Positions 1-9,920 of a stretch of 64,000 nt of DNA are shown piece after piece (the stretch's first letter is position 1; each line of letters starts with the position of its first letter). Source of the stretch: Microvirga mediterraneensis. Its GTDB lineage: Bacteria > Pseudomonadota > Alphaproteobacteria > Rhizobiales > Beijerinckiaceae. Below the pieces are notes generated by a model that was given only the letters and a program-made list of their open reading frames with translations, was not told the DNA's origin and did not search any database. The stretch spans positions 2,657,001 through 2,721,000 of the forward strand of contig NZ_JACDXJ010000001.1 of assembly GCF_013520865.1 (NCBI RefSeq), given 5' to 3'. The position numbers were made by a program, and so were the translations under genes.

Positions 1-1730
1 GATGTTGCGATCATGAAGGCCGAGATTCCCGCCAGGACGCCAAGAACCGTATGGGCCCGGTGGCGGCGGACAATGTCCTTGAACGGGATGGATCCGTCGT
101 CGCGGCGCTGGGGCTGCCAGCCCGTGTCGCGCCCGAGCAGGATCTGGAAGACCGAGCCCGATTGGATGAGCATCAGGATCGGCGCCAGGAGTGCCGAGAG
201 GATGATCTCGATCGTGGACGAGATGATGAGCCTGATGCCTCCTCCCGACGCCCGTCGGTCGCTGCCGCGGATGAGCATCAGCAGAAGACCGAAAATCTTC
301 GGCGCCAGCAGGATTCCCATGGTCAGCGCGAAGAGCGCCAGGGCTCGCTCGGGATCGAACCGGGGCCAGATCGGATAGAGGCGGAAGTCCCGGGCGAAAT
401 ATTCCGGCCGGATATAAGTGGTCTGCAGGACGAGCGCGATACCGACGATCAGCTGGAACAGCCAGAACGGCGAAGCCAGATAGGACATGATGCCGGTGGC
501 GAAATGCTGCCGGGTCGGCAGTTTCAGGCCTTTGGCCGTGATGACCCGCATGTGCTGCAGGTTGCCTTGGCACCAGCGCCTGTCGCGCGCCGACAGGTCG
601 ATCAGGGACGGCGGGCTTTCCTCATAGGAGCCCTGCAGGTCCGCCAGCATATAGACGGACCAGCCCGCACGGCGCAGGAGCGCCGCCTCGACGAAGTCAT
701 GGCTCAGGATATGGCCGCCGAAGGGAGGCTTACCCTTCAGGTCCGGCAGGCCGCCATGAGCCGCGAAAGCCCGGGTGCGGATAATCGCGTTGTGACCCCA
801 GTAATTGCCGTCGCGGCCCATCCAGACCGCCAGGCCCATGGCGATGACGGGGCCGGTGACCCTGGCAGCATATTGCTGGAGCCGGGCAAAGAGCGTGTTG
901 CGGTTGATGATGAGCGGCAGTGATTGAATGATGCCCGCATCGGGATCGGCTTCCATGGCGGCGGCCAGCCGCACGATGCACTCGCCGGTCATGAGGCTGT
1001 CGGCATCGAGCACGAGCATGTGCTCGTAATGTCCGCCCCACCGGGAGACGAAATCGGCAATGTTGCCGGCCTTGCGGTGATGGTTCTTCTGGCGATGGCG
1101 GTAATAGAACCGCGCTCCGGGGCCGAGACGCTCCCTTAGGGCAAGGAACGCCCGCTCCTCCGCCACCCAGGCATCCGGATTGGTGGTGTCGGACAGAATG
1201 AAATAATCGAAATGCTCGCCAAGCCCGGTCGCCTCGACCGATTCATAGATGGCTTCCAGGGCGGCATAAGTCCGGTCCGTCTGCTCGTTGTAGACGGGCA
1301 TGACGATCGCGGTGCGCTGCTGCAGCGAAGCAGGCAGGGGGCCTCTGTGTCCGGGACGCCGCAGCAGGGCCAGAAAACCCAGGAGGGCGCTGGTGAACGC
1401 GACTGCGATCCACGAGAAGTTCACCGTGAACAGCGCAACGAGGACCCACTGGAGCGCCGTCGTACGGCTCACCGACACGACTTGGTACATCTCGTAGGTG
1501 CCGTAGCCCGTCAGCAGCAATCCGCCTCCGAAGACGAACAGGCGGGCGAGCCAGGTTCCCAATCTGGGATGCTGGTGCAGCGGCCGGCGCTCCTCCTTGT
1601 CCGACCAGCGGCGAAGCGACTGGGTCGGCATGTCGAGGTGCTTTTCGGGCGGCATAGAGGGTGCAGGCCGTCCGAGGGCGGCCACATTCGGGTTTGAGTC
1701 GGGACCTATGGTGTCCAACGATAAAGCCAT
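1..1730 (-). CDS. opgH: Glucans biosynthesis glucosyltransferase H (partial, C-terminus beyond window start)
   Basis: This is an inner-membrane family-2 glucosyltransferase that builds the beta-glucan backbone of osmoregulated periplasmic glucans from UDP-glucose. About 576 codons are present from an ATG at 1728-1730, and the frame is open to base 1, so the C-terminal part lies outside. Translating the minus strand shows a hydrophobic N-terminal segment, the GT2 nucleotide-binding start (IVMPVYNEQ), the metal-binding LVLDADS motif, a GGHILSHDFVEAALLRRAGW acceptor region and the RRWCQGNLQH motif (QxxRW-like). Several membrane segments follow. It overlaps the end of opgG by 25 bp, which implies translational coupling in an opgG-opgH operon. 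Confidence 0.93.
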   Translation of the reverse strand, partial: MALSLDTIGPDSNPNVAALGRPAPSMPPEKHLDMPTQSLRRWSDKEERRPLHQHPRLGTWLARLFVFGGGLLLTGYGTYEMYQVVSVSRTTALQWVLVALFTVNFSWIAVAFTSALLGFLALLRRPGHRGPLPASLQQRTAIVMPVYNEQTDRTYAALEAIYESVEATGLGEHFDYFILSDTTNPDAWVAEERAFLALRERLGPGARFYYRHRQKNHHRKAGNIADFVSRWGGHYEHMLVLDADSLMTGECIVRLAAAMEADPDAGIIQSLPLIINRNTLFARLQQYAARVTGPVIAMGLAVWMGRDGNYWGHNAIIRTRAFAAHGGLPDLKGKPPFGGHILSHDFVEAALLRRAGWSVYMLADLQGSYEESPPSLIDLSARDRRWCQGNLQHMRVITAKGLKLPTRQHFATGIMSYLASPFWLFQLIVGIALVLQTTYIRPEYFARDFRLYPIWPRFDPERALALFALTMGILLAPKIFGLLLMLIRGSDRRASGGGIRLIISSTIEIILSALLAPILMLIQSGSVFQILLGRDTGWQPQRRDDGSIPFKDIVRRHRAHTVLGVLAGISAFMIAT

Positions 1731-3277
1731 GTCTCGCTAATCGGTTTCCCGCCTGCTTCAAGGATCAGGCGCATCTCACACGCGTTTTCGTTGCCCGGGT
1801 CAAGCTCGAACGCAACACGTACTGTCTTTCGTTCCGGATATGGCAAAAGTTTGAGGTTCTGAAACGTTCCAGGGCCAACGGTCAGAACCGATTTTAGGTC
1901 CGTCGGCAGATTGTCACCCAGTGCATCGGCCGTAAAGTCGACCGTGAACCGCCGTCTTCTGCCCCCGCTGCCCCGGCCTGAGCGCGTGGCCGATACGGTG
2001 GCGAGCGGCGGCCGTTCAGGCGCGTTCCATCCCCAGGATTGCCGGTATGCAATGGCAACTTCGGACCCGGCCGCCATCGGTGCCTTGGGGCGCCAATAGG
2101 TTAGGATGTTGTCATTGATTTCCGAGTCGGTTGGGATTTCGAGCAGCTGAACGCTGCCTTGGCCCCAATCGCCCAGTGGTTCGATCCAAAGGCTCGGCTT
2201 GCGCTCGAAACGCTGGTCGTCGTCCTGGAAGGCTTCATAGGACCGCTCCCGCTGCAGCAGGCCGAATCCCCGAGGGGAGCTGTCGACGAATGCCGAGATC
2301 TGGAGAGTCTCGGGATTATGCAATGGACGCCACAGCCATTCGCCCGAGCCATTCAGCATCTGAAGCCCGGAGGATTCGTAGACAGCCGGGCGTATGTCGT
2401 CCGAGTTGAGAAGATCGTTCGGCCCATAGAGATAGGTCGACGCAATGCCGCCGAGACCCACATGCTCTAAGTTGACGCGAGGGAAGAGGGTCATCTCCAC
2501 GTCGACGATGGTCATGTCGCCCGGACGGAACGTCATGCGCACCGCACCGGTGGTCGATTCCGAATCGAGGACGCCATGCACGGTGATGGCGTTACTCCCC
2601 ACAGCAGGGCGCTCGAGCCAGAATGCGCGGAAAACGGGAAATTCCTCACCGCGTGCCTCGGCAGGCCGCAAGGTCAGGGCACGGGCGATGGCGCCATAGG
2701 ACTGGCCGCGTGCGATGGCCCGAAAGAAGGTTCCGCCTTGAACGAAGGCGAAGTCGAACGGTTTTCCGTTTCCGAGCTGCGCGATCAGCTTGAAGCCCGA
2801 AAATCCGATATCCGGCAGATTGTTCGGCGGATTGATGCGGCCATAGTCGAACAGGGTGGGATTGAACCCGATCCGGCGGACGGCCCCATCCTCCACGAGG
2901 TACAAATCCACCGCATCCCTGAAGACGAAACCGCGATGGAGCGGCTCAACGGAGATGCCGCGGTTGTCCGTACTCCAGATGGCCGGCTGATTGTAGCGGA
3001 TGGTGGAGTATTGCTCCTGATTCAGGTTGCCGAACACATCCGGCAGATCGTTCGGGGCTGCCACATAAGGCTTTTTGGAGAGCTGCCGTGCGATATCGAT
3101 CACGACCGCCGGGTCGAAACGCTGATTCTCGCCCATCCTTGCCGAAATCGTCGCTTGGGGTGTTTGGGCTCGGACGGCTGGCGCGTATGCGAGCCCGGCG
3201 ACGGAGACGCCGATATAGGCCAGCATGTCGCGCCGGCGAAGATGGAAAGGGGAGGAGCCCCTTGGCGGAACCGGCAC
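1706..3277 (-). CDS. opgG: Glucan biosynthesis periplasmic protein G
   Basis: OpgG/MdoG is a periplasmic protein needed for osmoregulated periplasmic glucan synthesis, thought to act on branching or release of the backbone made by OpgH. The reading frame carries a Tat-type signal (HLRRRDMLAYIGVSVAGLAY, then AVRAQ) and the typical body (RFDPAVVIDIARQLSKKPY, a GFSGFKLIAQL segment, WIEPLGDWGQG). The frame is open to an ATG at 3388, but the residues before the Tat motif from there are Cys-rich and lack a Shine-Dalgarno. I prefer GTG at 3277, with AAGAG upstream, giving about 523 residues, a normal size. The gene is divergent from glmU and directly upstream of opgH. Confidence 0.9.
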   Translation of the reverse strand: MPVPPRGSSPFHLRRRDMLAYIGVSVAGLAYAPAVRAQTPQATISARMGENQRFDPAVVIDIARQLSKKPYVAAPNDLPDVFGNLNQEQYSTIRYNQPAIWSTDNRGISVEPLHRGFVFRDAVDLYLVEDGAVRRIGFNPTLFDYGRINPPNNLPDIGFSGFKLIAQLGNGKPFDFAFVQGGTFFRAIARGQSYGAIARALTLRPAEARGEEFPVFRAFWLERPAVGSNAITVHGVLDSESTTGAVRMTFRPGDMTIVDVEMTLFPRVNLEHVGLGGIASTYLYGPNDLLNSDDIRPAVYESSGLQMLNGSGEWLWRPLHNPETLQISAFVDSSPRGFGLLQRERSYEAFQDDDQRFERKPSLWIEPLGDWGQGSVQLLEIPTDSEINDNILTYWRPKAPMAAGSEVAIAYRQSWGWNAPERPPLATVSATRSGRGSGGRRRRFTVDFTADALGDNLPTDLKSVLTVGPGTFQNLKLLPYPERKTVRVAFELDPGNENACEMRLILEAGGKPISETWLYRWTP

Positions 3278-3461
3278 AGCGATACTCTTGTATGAACGAG
3301 GCTCTTCAGCCAGACAGTTGGAATGCCCTATACATATCGACAATCGTGAGCATGAAGTAAACGAGGCCGGTGGTGGAAACCGCCTCATTCACTATGAAAA
3401 GATTGCCGAAATACCCCTTCCGACTAAGCTCGATGCTAAAGTGCCACCGGATTGAAACTGT

Positions 3462-4838
3462 ATGACCTCGACTGATTCCTTCAAGACGCCATCACCCCGG
3501 AGCTGCCTCGCCGTCGTTCTGGCTGCGGGCGAAGGGACCCGGATGAAATCCGGGAAGCCCAAGGTTCTTCATCAGGTGGCCGGCCGCTCCATGGTCGGCC
3601 ATGTGCTTGCCACCCTCTCGAAAGCCGGTGCCACGAGTGTCGCGGCGGTGATCGGACCGGACCGTGAAGACGTGGCGAAAGAGGTGCGGAAGAGCTTTCC
3701 CGAGGCACGGATCTACATCCAGAAGGACCGGCTCGGCACGGCCCATGCGGTCCTGAGCGCTCGGGAATCTCTCGGTCACGGGGCCGATGACGTCATCATT
3801 GCCTTCGGCGATACGCCCCTCGTTCTGGCCGAGACCTTCGCCAAGCTCAGGGCCCCGCTTGCGCAAGGAGCCGGCGTGGTCGCGATGGGCTTTCATGCGA
3901 AGGATCCCACAGGCTATGGCCGCTTCATCACGGCGGGCAATGAGCTTCTGGCCATCCGCGAGCACAAGGACGCGAGCGAGGCCGAACGGGAGATCACGCT
4001 CTGCAATGGCGGATTGATGGCGATCCGCGGCGATTTGGCGCTCACGTTGCTCGACCGGGTCGGGAACGACAACACCAAGGGCGAATACTATCTCACCGAC
4101 ATCGTAGAGATTGCCCGAACCCTTGGGCATCAGACAGCCATCGTGGTCGTGCCCGAAGAAGAGGTTCACGGGGTCAATGACCGGGCACAGCTCGCAGCGG
4201 CCGAGAGGATCATCCAGGGCCGCCTGCGCCGGGAAGCCATGGCATCGGGTGTGACCCTCGTAGCTCCGGAGACGGTCTTCTTCAGCCATGATACGCGGCT
4301 TGGCCAGGATGTGGTCGTGGAACCCCATGTGGTCTTCGGGCCCGGCGTGGTCGTCGAGGAAGGCGCCGTCGTTCACAGCTTCAGCCACCTCGAGGGAACC
4401 CGGATCGCATCGGGAGCTGGCGTCGGGCCCTTCGCACGCCTGCGCCCCGGCGCTCTGATCGGCCCCAAGGCGAAGGTCGGCAATTTCGTCGAGATCAAGA
4501 ACACGGAACTCGGCGCCGGCGCCAAGGTGAGCCACCTGACCTATCTGGGCGATGCCAGCATCGGGGCCGAGGCGAATATCGGCGCAGGCACGATCACCTG
4601 CAATTACGACGGTTTCGGTAAATACCGGACCGAGATCGGCGAGGGAGCGTTCATCGGCTCCAATTCTTCGCTCGTGGCTCCCGTCACCATCGGCAAGGGA
4701 GCATTTGTCGGATCCGGATCGGTTATTACGGACAATATCCCTGATAACGCCTTGGGTCTCGGCCGCGGTCGACAGAGTGTAAAGGAAGGCTGGGCCCTGG
4801 AGTTCAGGGAGAAGGCCAAGGCCGCCAGGAAGACATAA
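3462..4838 (+). CDS. glmU: Bifunctional UDP-GlcNAc pyrophosphorylase / glucosamine-1-phosphate acetyltransferase
   Basis: GlmU makes UDP-N-acetylglucosamine in two steps: acetylation of glucosamine-1-phosphate, then uridylyl transfer. The product feeds peptidoglycan, lipid A and, in this window, the UDP-ManNAcA branch. The N-terminal nucleotidyltransferase domain starts [19 protein letters not shown] (residues about 15-35), with the GTAHAV and GEYYLTDI motifs. The C-terminal half is a left-handed beta-helix of hexapeptide repeats ending in the acetyltransferase site ([13 protein letters not shown]). The 458-residue length is normal. It lies about 110 bp upstream of glmS, so the two consecutive enzymes of the pathway are adjacent. 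Confidence 0.97.
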   Translation: MTSTDSFKTPSPRSCLAVVLAAGEGTRMKSGKPKVLHQVAGRSMVGHVLATLSKAGATSVAAVIGPDREDVAKEVRKSFPEARIYIQKDRLGTAHAVLSARESLGHGADDVIIAFGDTPLVLAETFAKLRAPLAQGAGVVAMGFHAKDPTGYGRFITAGNELLAIREHKDASEAEREITLCNGGLMAIRGDLALTLLDRVGNDNTKGEYYLTDIVEIARTLGHQTAIVVVPEEEVHGVNDRAQLAAAERIIQGRLRREAMASGVTLVAPETVFFSHDTRLGQDVVVEPHVVFGPGVVVEEGAVVHSFSHLEGTRIASGAGVGPFARLRPGALIGPKAKVGNFVEIKNTELGAGAKVSHLTYLGDASIGAEANIGAGTITCNYDGFGKYRTEIGEGAFIGSNSSLVAPVTIGKGAFVGSGSVITDNIPDNALGLGRGRQSVKEGWALEFREKAKAARKT

Positions 4839-4949
4839 CGGCTGCTGTCACAATAGGTTACGCAAGTTGATTCCGCTCCAGAGCCGAGCTTCTGTAAGGA
4901 AAGCTCGAACCTTAGCGGCTGTCGGATTGGATCGGGGAAGTTTCAGGGC

Positions 4950-6776
4950 ATGTGCGGAATCGTTGGAATCGTTGGAAAGACTTCTGTCGCGCCACAGATC
5001 GTGGAGGCTCTCAAGCGGCTGGAGTATCGAGGTTACGATTCCGCCGGCGTCGCGACCCTGGAGGCGGGCCGGCTCGACCGTCGGCGAGCCGAAGGCAAGC
5101 TGCGCAACCTGGAGACCAAGCTCTCGCAGGCGCCCCTCTCCGGCGTCATCGGCATCGGCCATACCCGCTGGGCCACCCACGGCAAGCCCAACGAGACCAA
5201 TGCCCATCCGCACGCGACCGATAAGCTCGCGGTCGTCCATAACGGCATCATCGAGAACTTCCGGGAGCTGAAGACGGGGCTCGAGGCCAAGGGGATCCGC
5301 TTCGAGACGGAGACCGACACCGAAGTGGTGGCTCAGCTCGTGACCTACGAGATCCGCCAGGGACGCCCTCCCATCGAGGCCGTCGCCGTGACCCTGCCGC
5401 GCCTGCGTGGCGCCTTTGCATTGGGCTTCCTGTTCTCGGGCGAGGATGATCTCCTCATCGGCGCCCGCCACGGCGCGCCGCTCGCCATCGGCTATGGCGA
5501 GGGCGAGATGTATCTCGGCTCCGACGCGCTGGCGCTGGCGCCGTTCACCGACGAGGTGGTCTATCTGGACGATGGCGATTGGGCGATCCTGACCCGCCGG
5601 GGAGCCGATATCCGGGACGAGAGCGGCAAGCCGGTCCAGCGGGCCCGCCACAAGATCCCGGCAGGATCCTTCCTTGCCGATAAGGGCAACTACCGCCATT
5701 TCATGGCCAAGGAGATCCACGAGCAGGCGGAGGTCGTGGGCCGCACGCTCGCACATTATGTCAACTTCGCGTCCGAACGCGTTGAACTGCCTGTCGAATT
5801 GCCGTTCGATTTCAGGGAGCTGAGAAAGATCTCGATCTCCGCCTGCGGGACGGCTTATCTGGCGGGCCTGATCTCGAAATACTGGTTCGAGCGATTGGCG
5901 CGCATCCCGGTCGAGATCGATGTCGCGTCCGAATTCCGTTATCGGGAGGCTCCGCTGGAGCCCGGCGGGCTGGCGCTCTTCGTGTCCCAATCGGGCGAGA
6001 CGGCGGATACGTTGGCGTCGCTGCGCTATGCCACGGCCGAGAAGCAGCATACGCTCTCCGTGGTGAACGTTCCGACATCCACCATGGCGCGGGAGAGCAA
6101 CATCATCGCCCAGACGCTCGCGGGTGTCGAGGTGGGCGTGGCCTCGACCAAGGCCTTCACCTGCCAGCTCACGGTGCTCCTGTCTCTTGCCATCGCGGCC
6201 GGGCGGGCGCGGGGTACGCTCAGCGCCGAGGACGAGAAGGAGCTGGTGAACGCCCTCATGGCTATCCCCGGTCATATGACCGAGGCGATGAAGCGCGAGC
6301 ATCAGATCGAGATCCTCGCCCGGGAGCTCTCCAAGGCCAAGGATGTGCTCTATCTCGGGCGCGGCACGTCCTATCCGCTCGCCATGGAAGGAGCCCTGAA
6401 GCTCAAGGAAATCTCCTATATCCACGCGGAAGGCTATGCGGCCGGGGAGCTCAAGCACGGTCCCATCGCTCTCATCGACGAGACGATGCCCGTGATCGTG
6501 ATCGCTCCGCACGACAACGTCTTTGAGAAGACGGTGTCCAACATGCAGGAGGTGGCCGCCCGGGGCGGCCGCATCATCCTCATCACGGACGAGCGCGGGG
6601 CGCTGGAGGCCGGTCTCGACACCATGGCGACCATCGTCATGCCGTCCGTTCATCCCATCGTGGCGCCGATCGTGAACGCCGTTCCGATCCAGCTGCTCGC
6701 CTATCACACGGCCGTTTTCATGGGCAAAGACGTTGATCAGCCGCGCAATCTCGCGAAATCCGTGACGGTGGAGTGA
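4950..6776 (+). CDS. glmS: Glutamine-fructose-6-phosphate aminotransferase (isomerizing)
   Basis: GlmS converts fructose-6-phosphate and glutamine to glucosamine-6-phosphate, the committed step to UDP-GlcNAc. The N-terminal class II glutaminase domain begins MCGIVGIVG, so Cys2 is the nucleophile, with TRWATHGKPN and HNGIIENF following. Two SIS sugar-isomerase domains come next (SACGTAYLAGL near 290-300 and LYLGRGTSYPLAMEGALKLKE near 465-485), and the protein ends LAKSVTVE, the canonical C-terminal tail. At 608 residues it is full length. It shares a 4-bp GTGA overlap with the downstream GNAT gene. I see no glmS ribozyme upstream, as expected outside Gram-positives. Confidence 0.97.
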   Translation: MCGIVGIVGKTSVAPQIVEALKRLEYRGYDSAGVATLEAGRLDRRRAEGKLRNLETKLSQAPLSGVIGIGHTRWATHGKPNETNAHPHATDKLAVVHNGIIENFRELKTGLEAKGIRFETETDTEVVAQLVTYEIRQGRPPIEAVAVTLPRLRGAFALGFLFSGEDDLLIGARHGAPLAIGYGEGEMYLGSDALALAPFTDEVVYLDDGDWAILTRRGADIRDESGKPVQRARHKIPAGSFLADKGNYRHFMAKEIHEQAEVVGRTLAHYVNFASERVELPVELPFDFRELRKISISACGTAYLAGLISKYWFERLARIPVEIDVASEFRYREAPLEPGGLALFVSQSGETADTLASLRYATAEKQHTLSVVNVPTSTMARESNIIAQTLAGVEVGVASTKAFTCQLTVLLSLAIAAGRARGTLSAEDEKELVNALMAIPGHMTEAMKREHQIEILARELSKAKDVLYLGRGTSYPLAMEGALKLKEISYIHAEGYAAGELKHGPIALIDETMPVIVIAPHDNVFEKTVSNMQEVAARGGRIILITDERGALEAGLDTMATIVMPSVHPIVAPIVNAVPIQLLAYHTAVFMGKDVDQPRNLAKSVTVE

Positions 6777-7342
6777 ACCCAGCCGGTTTCTCCATCCGCC
6801 TAGCGCGTTCGGGCGACCTGGACCGCCTCGGTCCTGTCGAGCGTTCCGCCGCGTCCGTTTTTCGGGACGTCGGCCTCGTGTGGCTCGCCGACGGCGATAC
6901 CATGGATCCCGGCGTCCTGGCCGACCTGTGCCGGAGCGGAACCCTGTGGGTGGCGGCAGACGAGCGCGATGAGCCGGTCGGCTTCCTTGCCGGCCACGAG
7001 CTGGATGGATCGTTCTACATCGCGGAGGTCTCGGTGGCCGGATCGCACCAGCGCCGGGGCATTGGCATTCGGTTGGTAGAAGCTGCCATCAATCATGGCA
7101 GGCGACTGGGATTCGGTGCCATTACGCTCACGACCTATCGCGACCTGTCGTGGAACGGGCCGTTTTATGCCAGGCTGGGCTTCGCCGAGGTCGATCCGGA
7201 CGAGGTCGGACCCCGGCACCGGGAGAAGCTGCGGGAGGAGGCGGAGGCCGGACACGATCCGGCCCGGCGCTGCGTCATGGCTTTGCGTCTCGATCAGCCC
7301 GCCCTCAGCAGCCGGATCGCCGAGTCCCGCTCGAACAAGTAG
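6773..7342 (+). CDS. GNAT-family N-acetyltransferase
   Basis: This 189-residue protein is a single GNAT domain predicted to transfer an acetyl group from acetyl-CoA to an amine; the substrate is unknown. Motif A, the acetyl-CoA pyrophosphate loop, is visible as SVAGSHQRRGIGIRLV (Q/RxxGxG/A) near residues 85-100. The later YRDLSWNGPFYARLGF stretch is the usual motif B/C region. The start is a GTG that overlaps the glmS stop, so it is probably cotranscribed with glmS. Its last 49 bp overlap the 3' end of the convergent recG gene. Confidence 0.82.
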   Translation: MNPAGFSIRLARSGDLDRLGPVERSAASVFRDVGLVWLADGDTMDPGVLADLCRSGTLWVAADERDEPVGFLAGHELDGSFYIAEVSVAGSHQRRGIGIRLVEAAINHGRRLGFGAITLTTYRDLSWNGPFYARLGFAEVDPDEVGPRHREKLREEAEAGHDPARRCVMALRLDQPALSSRIAESRSNK

Positions 7343-9411
7343 AGCAGCACCCGCAGCGCCTGTCCCCGCCCGCTGACGAGATCGGGGTCGCGGTCGACGA
7401 TCAGGCGGGCGTCGTCCCGGGCGGCTCCGAGGAGATCGCCGTCCGTCTCCAGGCGGGCGAGCTTGAAGCCGGGCGTGCCGGATTGGCGCGTCCCCAGGAC
7501 CTCGCCCTCGCCGCGCAGGCGCAGGTCCTCCTCGGCGATGCGGAACCCATCCTCGGTCTGGCGCATCATCTCGAGCCGCGCCTGGGCGACCTGACCCAGC
7601 GGACCCTTGTAGACCAGGAGGCAGGTCGAGGATTTGGAGCCCCGGCCGATGCGGCCGCGCAGCTGGTGGAGCTGGGCGAGGCCGAAGCGTTCGGCGTGTT
7701 CGATCACCATGATCGTGGCGTTGGGCACGTCGACGCCGACCTCGATCACCGTGGTGGAGACCAGGATCTTGGTCTCGCCGCCGGAGAACCGCTCCATGGC
7801 GGCGTCCTTGTCCTTGCCGGCCATCTTGCCGTGGACGAGGCCGACCTGATCGCCGAAGAAGCTCTTGAGCATCTCGAAGCGCTCCTCGGCGGCCGCGAGG
7901 TCGATGGATTCGGATTCGCCCACGAGCGGGCAGACCCAATAGACCTGATCGCCGTTGGCGATGGCCCGGCCGATGCCGCCGACCACCTCGTCGAGACGGT
8001 CGATGGAGATGAGCTTCGTGGCGATGGGCTTGCGGCCGGCGGGCTTCTCGTTGAGCACCGACACGTCCATGTCGCCGAAATAGGTGAGCGCCAGGGTGCG
8101 CGGGATCGGAGTGGCGGTCAAGACGAGGATGTCGACCGCCTCGCCCTTGGAGCCGAGCGCGAGGCGCTGGTGCACGCCGAAGCGGTGCTGCTCGTCCACC
8201 ACGGCGACGCCGAGATCCTGGAACGCGACGCCTTCCTGGAAGAGGGCATGGGTACCGACCGCGATCTGGACGCTGCCGTCGGCGAGCCCCGCCAGGATGG
8301 TCCGGCGCGTGACGCCCTTCTCGCGCCCGGTGAGCAGGGCGATGGTCAGGCCCGCCTGTTCGGCCATGGGGGCGAGGCGCTCGTAATGCTGGCGGGCGAG
8401 GATCTCGGTCGGCGCCATCATGGCGGCCTGGCGGCCGGCCTCGATGGCGCTCGCCATGGTGAGCAGGCCGACCACGGTCTTGCCCGAGCCCACGTCGCCC
8501 TGGAGCAGGCGCAGCATCTTCTTGTCGGAGGTCAGGTCGTGCCGGATGTCCTCGATGGCCTGGGCCTGCGAGCCGGTCAGCCCGAAGGGCAGGGCGGCCT
8601 TCAGCCGTTCGACCAGACGCCCGTCTCCGGCATTCGTCCGGCCCGGCAACCGCCGCATGCGGCTCCTCACGAGCGCCAGGGCCAGCTGGGAGGCCAGCAG
8701 CTCGTCATAGGCGAGGCGACGGCGCGGGGCGGACTTGGCGATAGCCTCCTCGGAGAGCTGGGAGGCGCTGTCCGGCCGGTGCAGGGCAAGTAGCGCCTGC
8801 CGGAAATCGGGCAGGGCGTTCCGGTCGAGCCAGGCGGAATCCTGCCATTCCGGCAGCTGGGGAACGCGGTCGAGAGCGGTTGCGATGTACTTGCCGACCA
8901 TGCGGGACGAGAGCCCCTCGGTGAGGCCGTACACGGCCTCGACGGCGGGCAGGTCGGCGATGCCCTTCTCGTCCAGGATCCGGTCCGGGTGGACCATCTG
9001 GCGCCGTCCGTCCCACAGCTCGATCTTGCCCGACACGTAGCGGCGCTCACCCACCGGCAGGATCTTCTCCAGGCGCGCCTTCTGGCCGTTGAAGAAGACC
9101 AGCGTCACGTCCCCGGTCTCATCCTCCACAAGGATCCGGTACGGAGCGCGGCGGCCGGGCGGCGGGGGACGATGCCCTACGACGGTCACGGAGAGCGTCA
9201 CCGGCTCGCCCACGGGGGCATCGGCGACCGAGCCCTTCATCTCGCGGGAGATGCCGCTGGTCGGCACGTGGAACAGCAGGTCCACGACGCGCGTGGGCTT
9301 GCCCGGCTCGCCGAGGAGGCGGTCCAGCAGGGGGGCGATCTTCGGCCCGACGCCGGGCAGGGTGTTGGCGGGGGCGAAGAGCGGATCGAGAATGGACGGA
9401 CGCAAGGACAT
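7294..9411 (-). CDS. recG: ATP-dependent DNA helicase RecG
   Basis: RecG is a superfamily 2 helicase that remodels stalled replication forks and Holliday junctions. The 705-residue product has an N-terminal OB-fold wedge domain (PVTLSVTVVGHRPPPPGRRAPY), then helicase motif I LLQGDVGSGKTVVGLL, the DEQH box (AVVDEQHRFGVHQR), motif III LTATPIPRTLAL, and motif VI QLRGRIGRG. Length and domain order match the family. The 3' end overlaps the convergent GNAT gene by 49 bp. The gene is divergent from sdhE, an arrangement common in alphaproteobacteria. Confidence 0.96.
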   Translation of the reverse strand: MSLRPSILDPLFAPANTLPGVGPKIAPLLDRLLGEPGKPTRVVDLLFHVPTSGISREMKGSVADAPVGEPVTLSVTVVGHRPPPPGRRAPYRILVEDETGDVTLVFFNGQKARLEKILPVGERRYVSGKIELWDGRRQMVHPDRILDEKGIADLPAVEAVYGLTEGLSSRMVGKYIATALDRVPQLPEWQDSAWLDRNALPDFRQALLALHRPDSASQLSEEAIAKSAPRRRLAYDELLASQLALALVRSRMRRLPGRTNAGDGRLVERLKAALPFGLTGSQAQAIEDIRHDLTSDKKMLRLLQGDVGSGKTVVGLLTMASAIEAGRQAAMMAPTEILARQHYERLAPMAEQAGLTIALLTGREKGVTRRTILAGLADGSVQIAVGTHALFQEGVAFQDLGVAVVDEQHRFGVHQRLALGSKGEAVDILVLTATPIPRTLALTYFGDMDVSVLNEKPAGRKPIATKLISIDRLDEVVGGIGRAIANGDQVYWVCPLVGESESIDLAAAEERFEMLKSFFGDQVGLVHGKMAGKDKDAAMERFSGGETKILVSTTVIEVGVDVPNATIMVIEHAERFGLAQLHQLRGRIGRGSKSSTCLLVYKGPLGQVAQARLEMMRQTEDGFRIAEEDLRLRGEGEVLGTRQSGTPGFKLARLETDGDLLGAARDDARLIVDRDPDLVSGRGQALRVLLYLFERDSAIRLLRAG

Positions 9412-9500
9412 TCAAATGGGTGGCAACGGGAAGGGAGATGGTTATATAGCCGCCAAGCCGCCCGGATGCGACGGCATCTTTGATCGATCGGAGCAAAGCC

Positions 9501-9797
9501 ATGAGCGGAACGACACGCAGCAGCGCCGGCCTCGACACCCGCCGCAGGCAAATCCTGTATCGCTCCTGGCATCGCGGCATGCGGGAGATGGACCTGATCA
9601 TGGGCCGCTTCGCCGATGCGGAGATCGGCGAGCTGTCCGATGAGGATCTCGACGAATTCGAGCGGCTGATCGAGGTGACGGACCGCGATCTTCTCGGCTG
9701 GATCACGGGCGAGATCGAAACGCCCTCCAATTACGACACGCCCCTGTTCAAGAGGCTGAAGGCGTTCCACACTCACACGTCGCCGATTCACAGCTGA
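9501..9797 (+). CDS. sdhE: FAD assembly factor SdhE (succinate dehydrogenase assembly factor 2 family)
   Basis: This 98-residue acidic protein belongs to the SdhE/YgfY/Sdh5 family, which promotes covalent flavinylation of the succinate dehydrogenase flavoprotein subunit. The family signature is visible: RRRQILYRSWHRGMREMDLI (the RGxxE motif, here RGMRE), FADAEIGELSDEDLDEFERL, and a DRDLLGWITG segment. I use the ATG at 9501 because GGAG sits 8 bases upstream; an in-frame ATG at 9480 lacks this. It lies between recG (divergent) and mfd, a gene order seen widely in Hyphomicrobiales. Confidence 0.9.
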   Translation: MSGTTRSSAGLDTRRRQILYRSWHRGMREMDLIMGRFADAEIGELSDEDLDEFERLIEVTDRDLLGWITGEIETPSNYDTPLFKRLKAFHTHTSPIHS

Positions 9798-9806
9798 CGC
9801 CACCTT

Positions 9807-9902
9807 GTCATCCCCGGCGCACACAGTGCGGGAAGGGGATCCAAGGCGCTGAGCACGCGGGTGGATTCCCTTCCCCTCCGCTGCGCTCCGGCCGGGAATG
9901 AC
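9807..9902. repeat. Interspersed palindromic repeat, family A, copy 1
   Basis: A 96-bp unit begins GTCATCCCCGGCGCAC, continues GTGCGGGAAGGGGATCCA, and ends in the complementary GCCGGGAATGAC arm, with GGATTCCCTTCCCC in between pairing to the left arm. A copy of identical length is at 18724-18819. The arms would form a long RNA hairpin at the end of the sdhE transcript. Confidence 0.85.
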
Positions 9903-9920
9903 ACCAGGGGAGCCTTCCAG

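Noticed and set aside
51..923. A 290-codon rightward open frame
   Set aside because: It is antisense to opgH, whose GT2 motifs are clear on the other strand; the translation is Arg/Asp/Glu-rich without any family feature, as expected of a high-GC shadow.
4839..4949. Possible glmS-type ribozyme or riboswitch before glmS
   Set aside because: The gap is only 111 bp and shows none of the conserved core; the ribozyme is known mainly from Gram-positive bacteria.
4848..6707. A 619-codon leftward open frame
   Set aside because: It lies opposite glmS, which is certain; the frame arises from the GC-rich third positions of glmS.
7150..8793. A 547-codon rightward open frame running out of the GNAT gene region
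   Set aside because: It is antisense to recG over nearly all its length, and the helicase motifs on the minus strand are complete.
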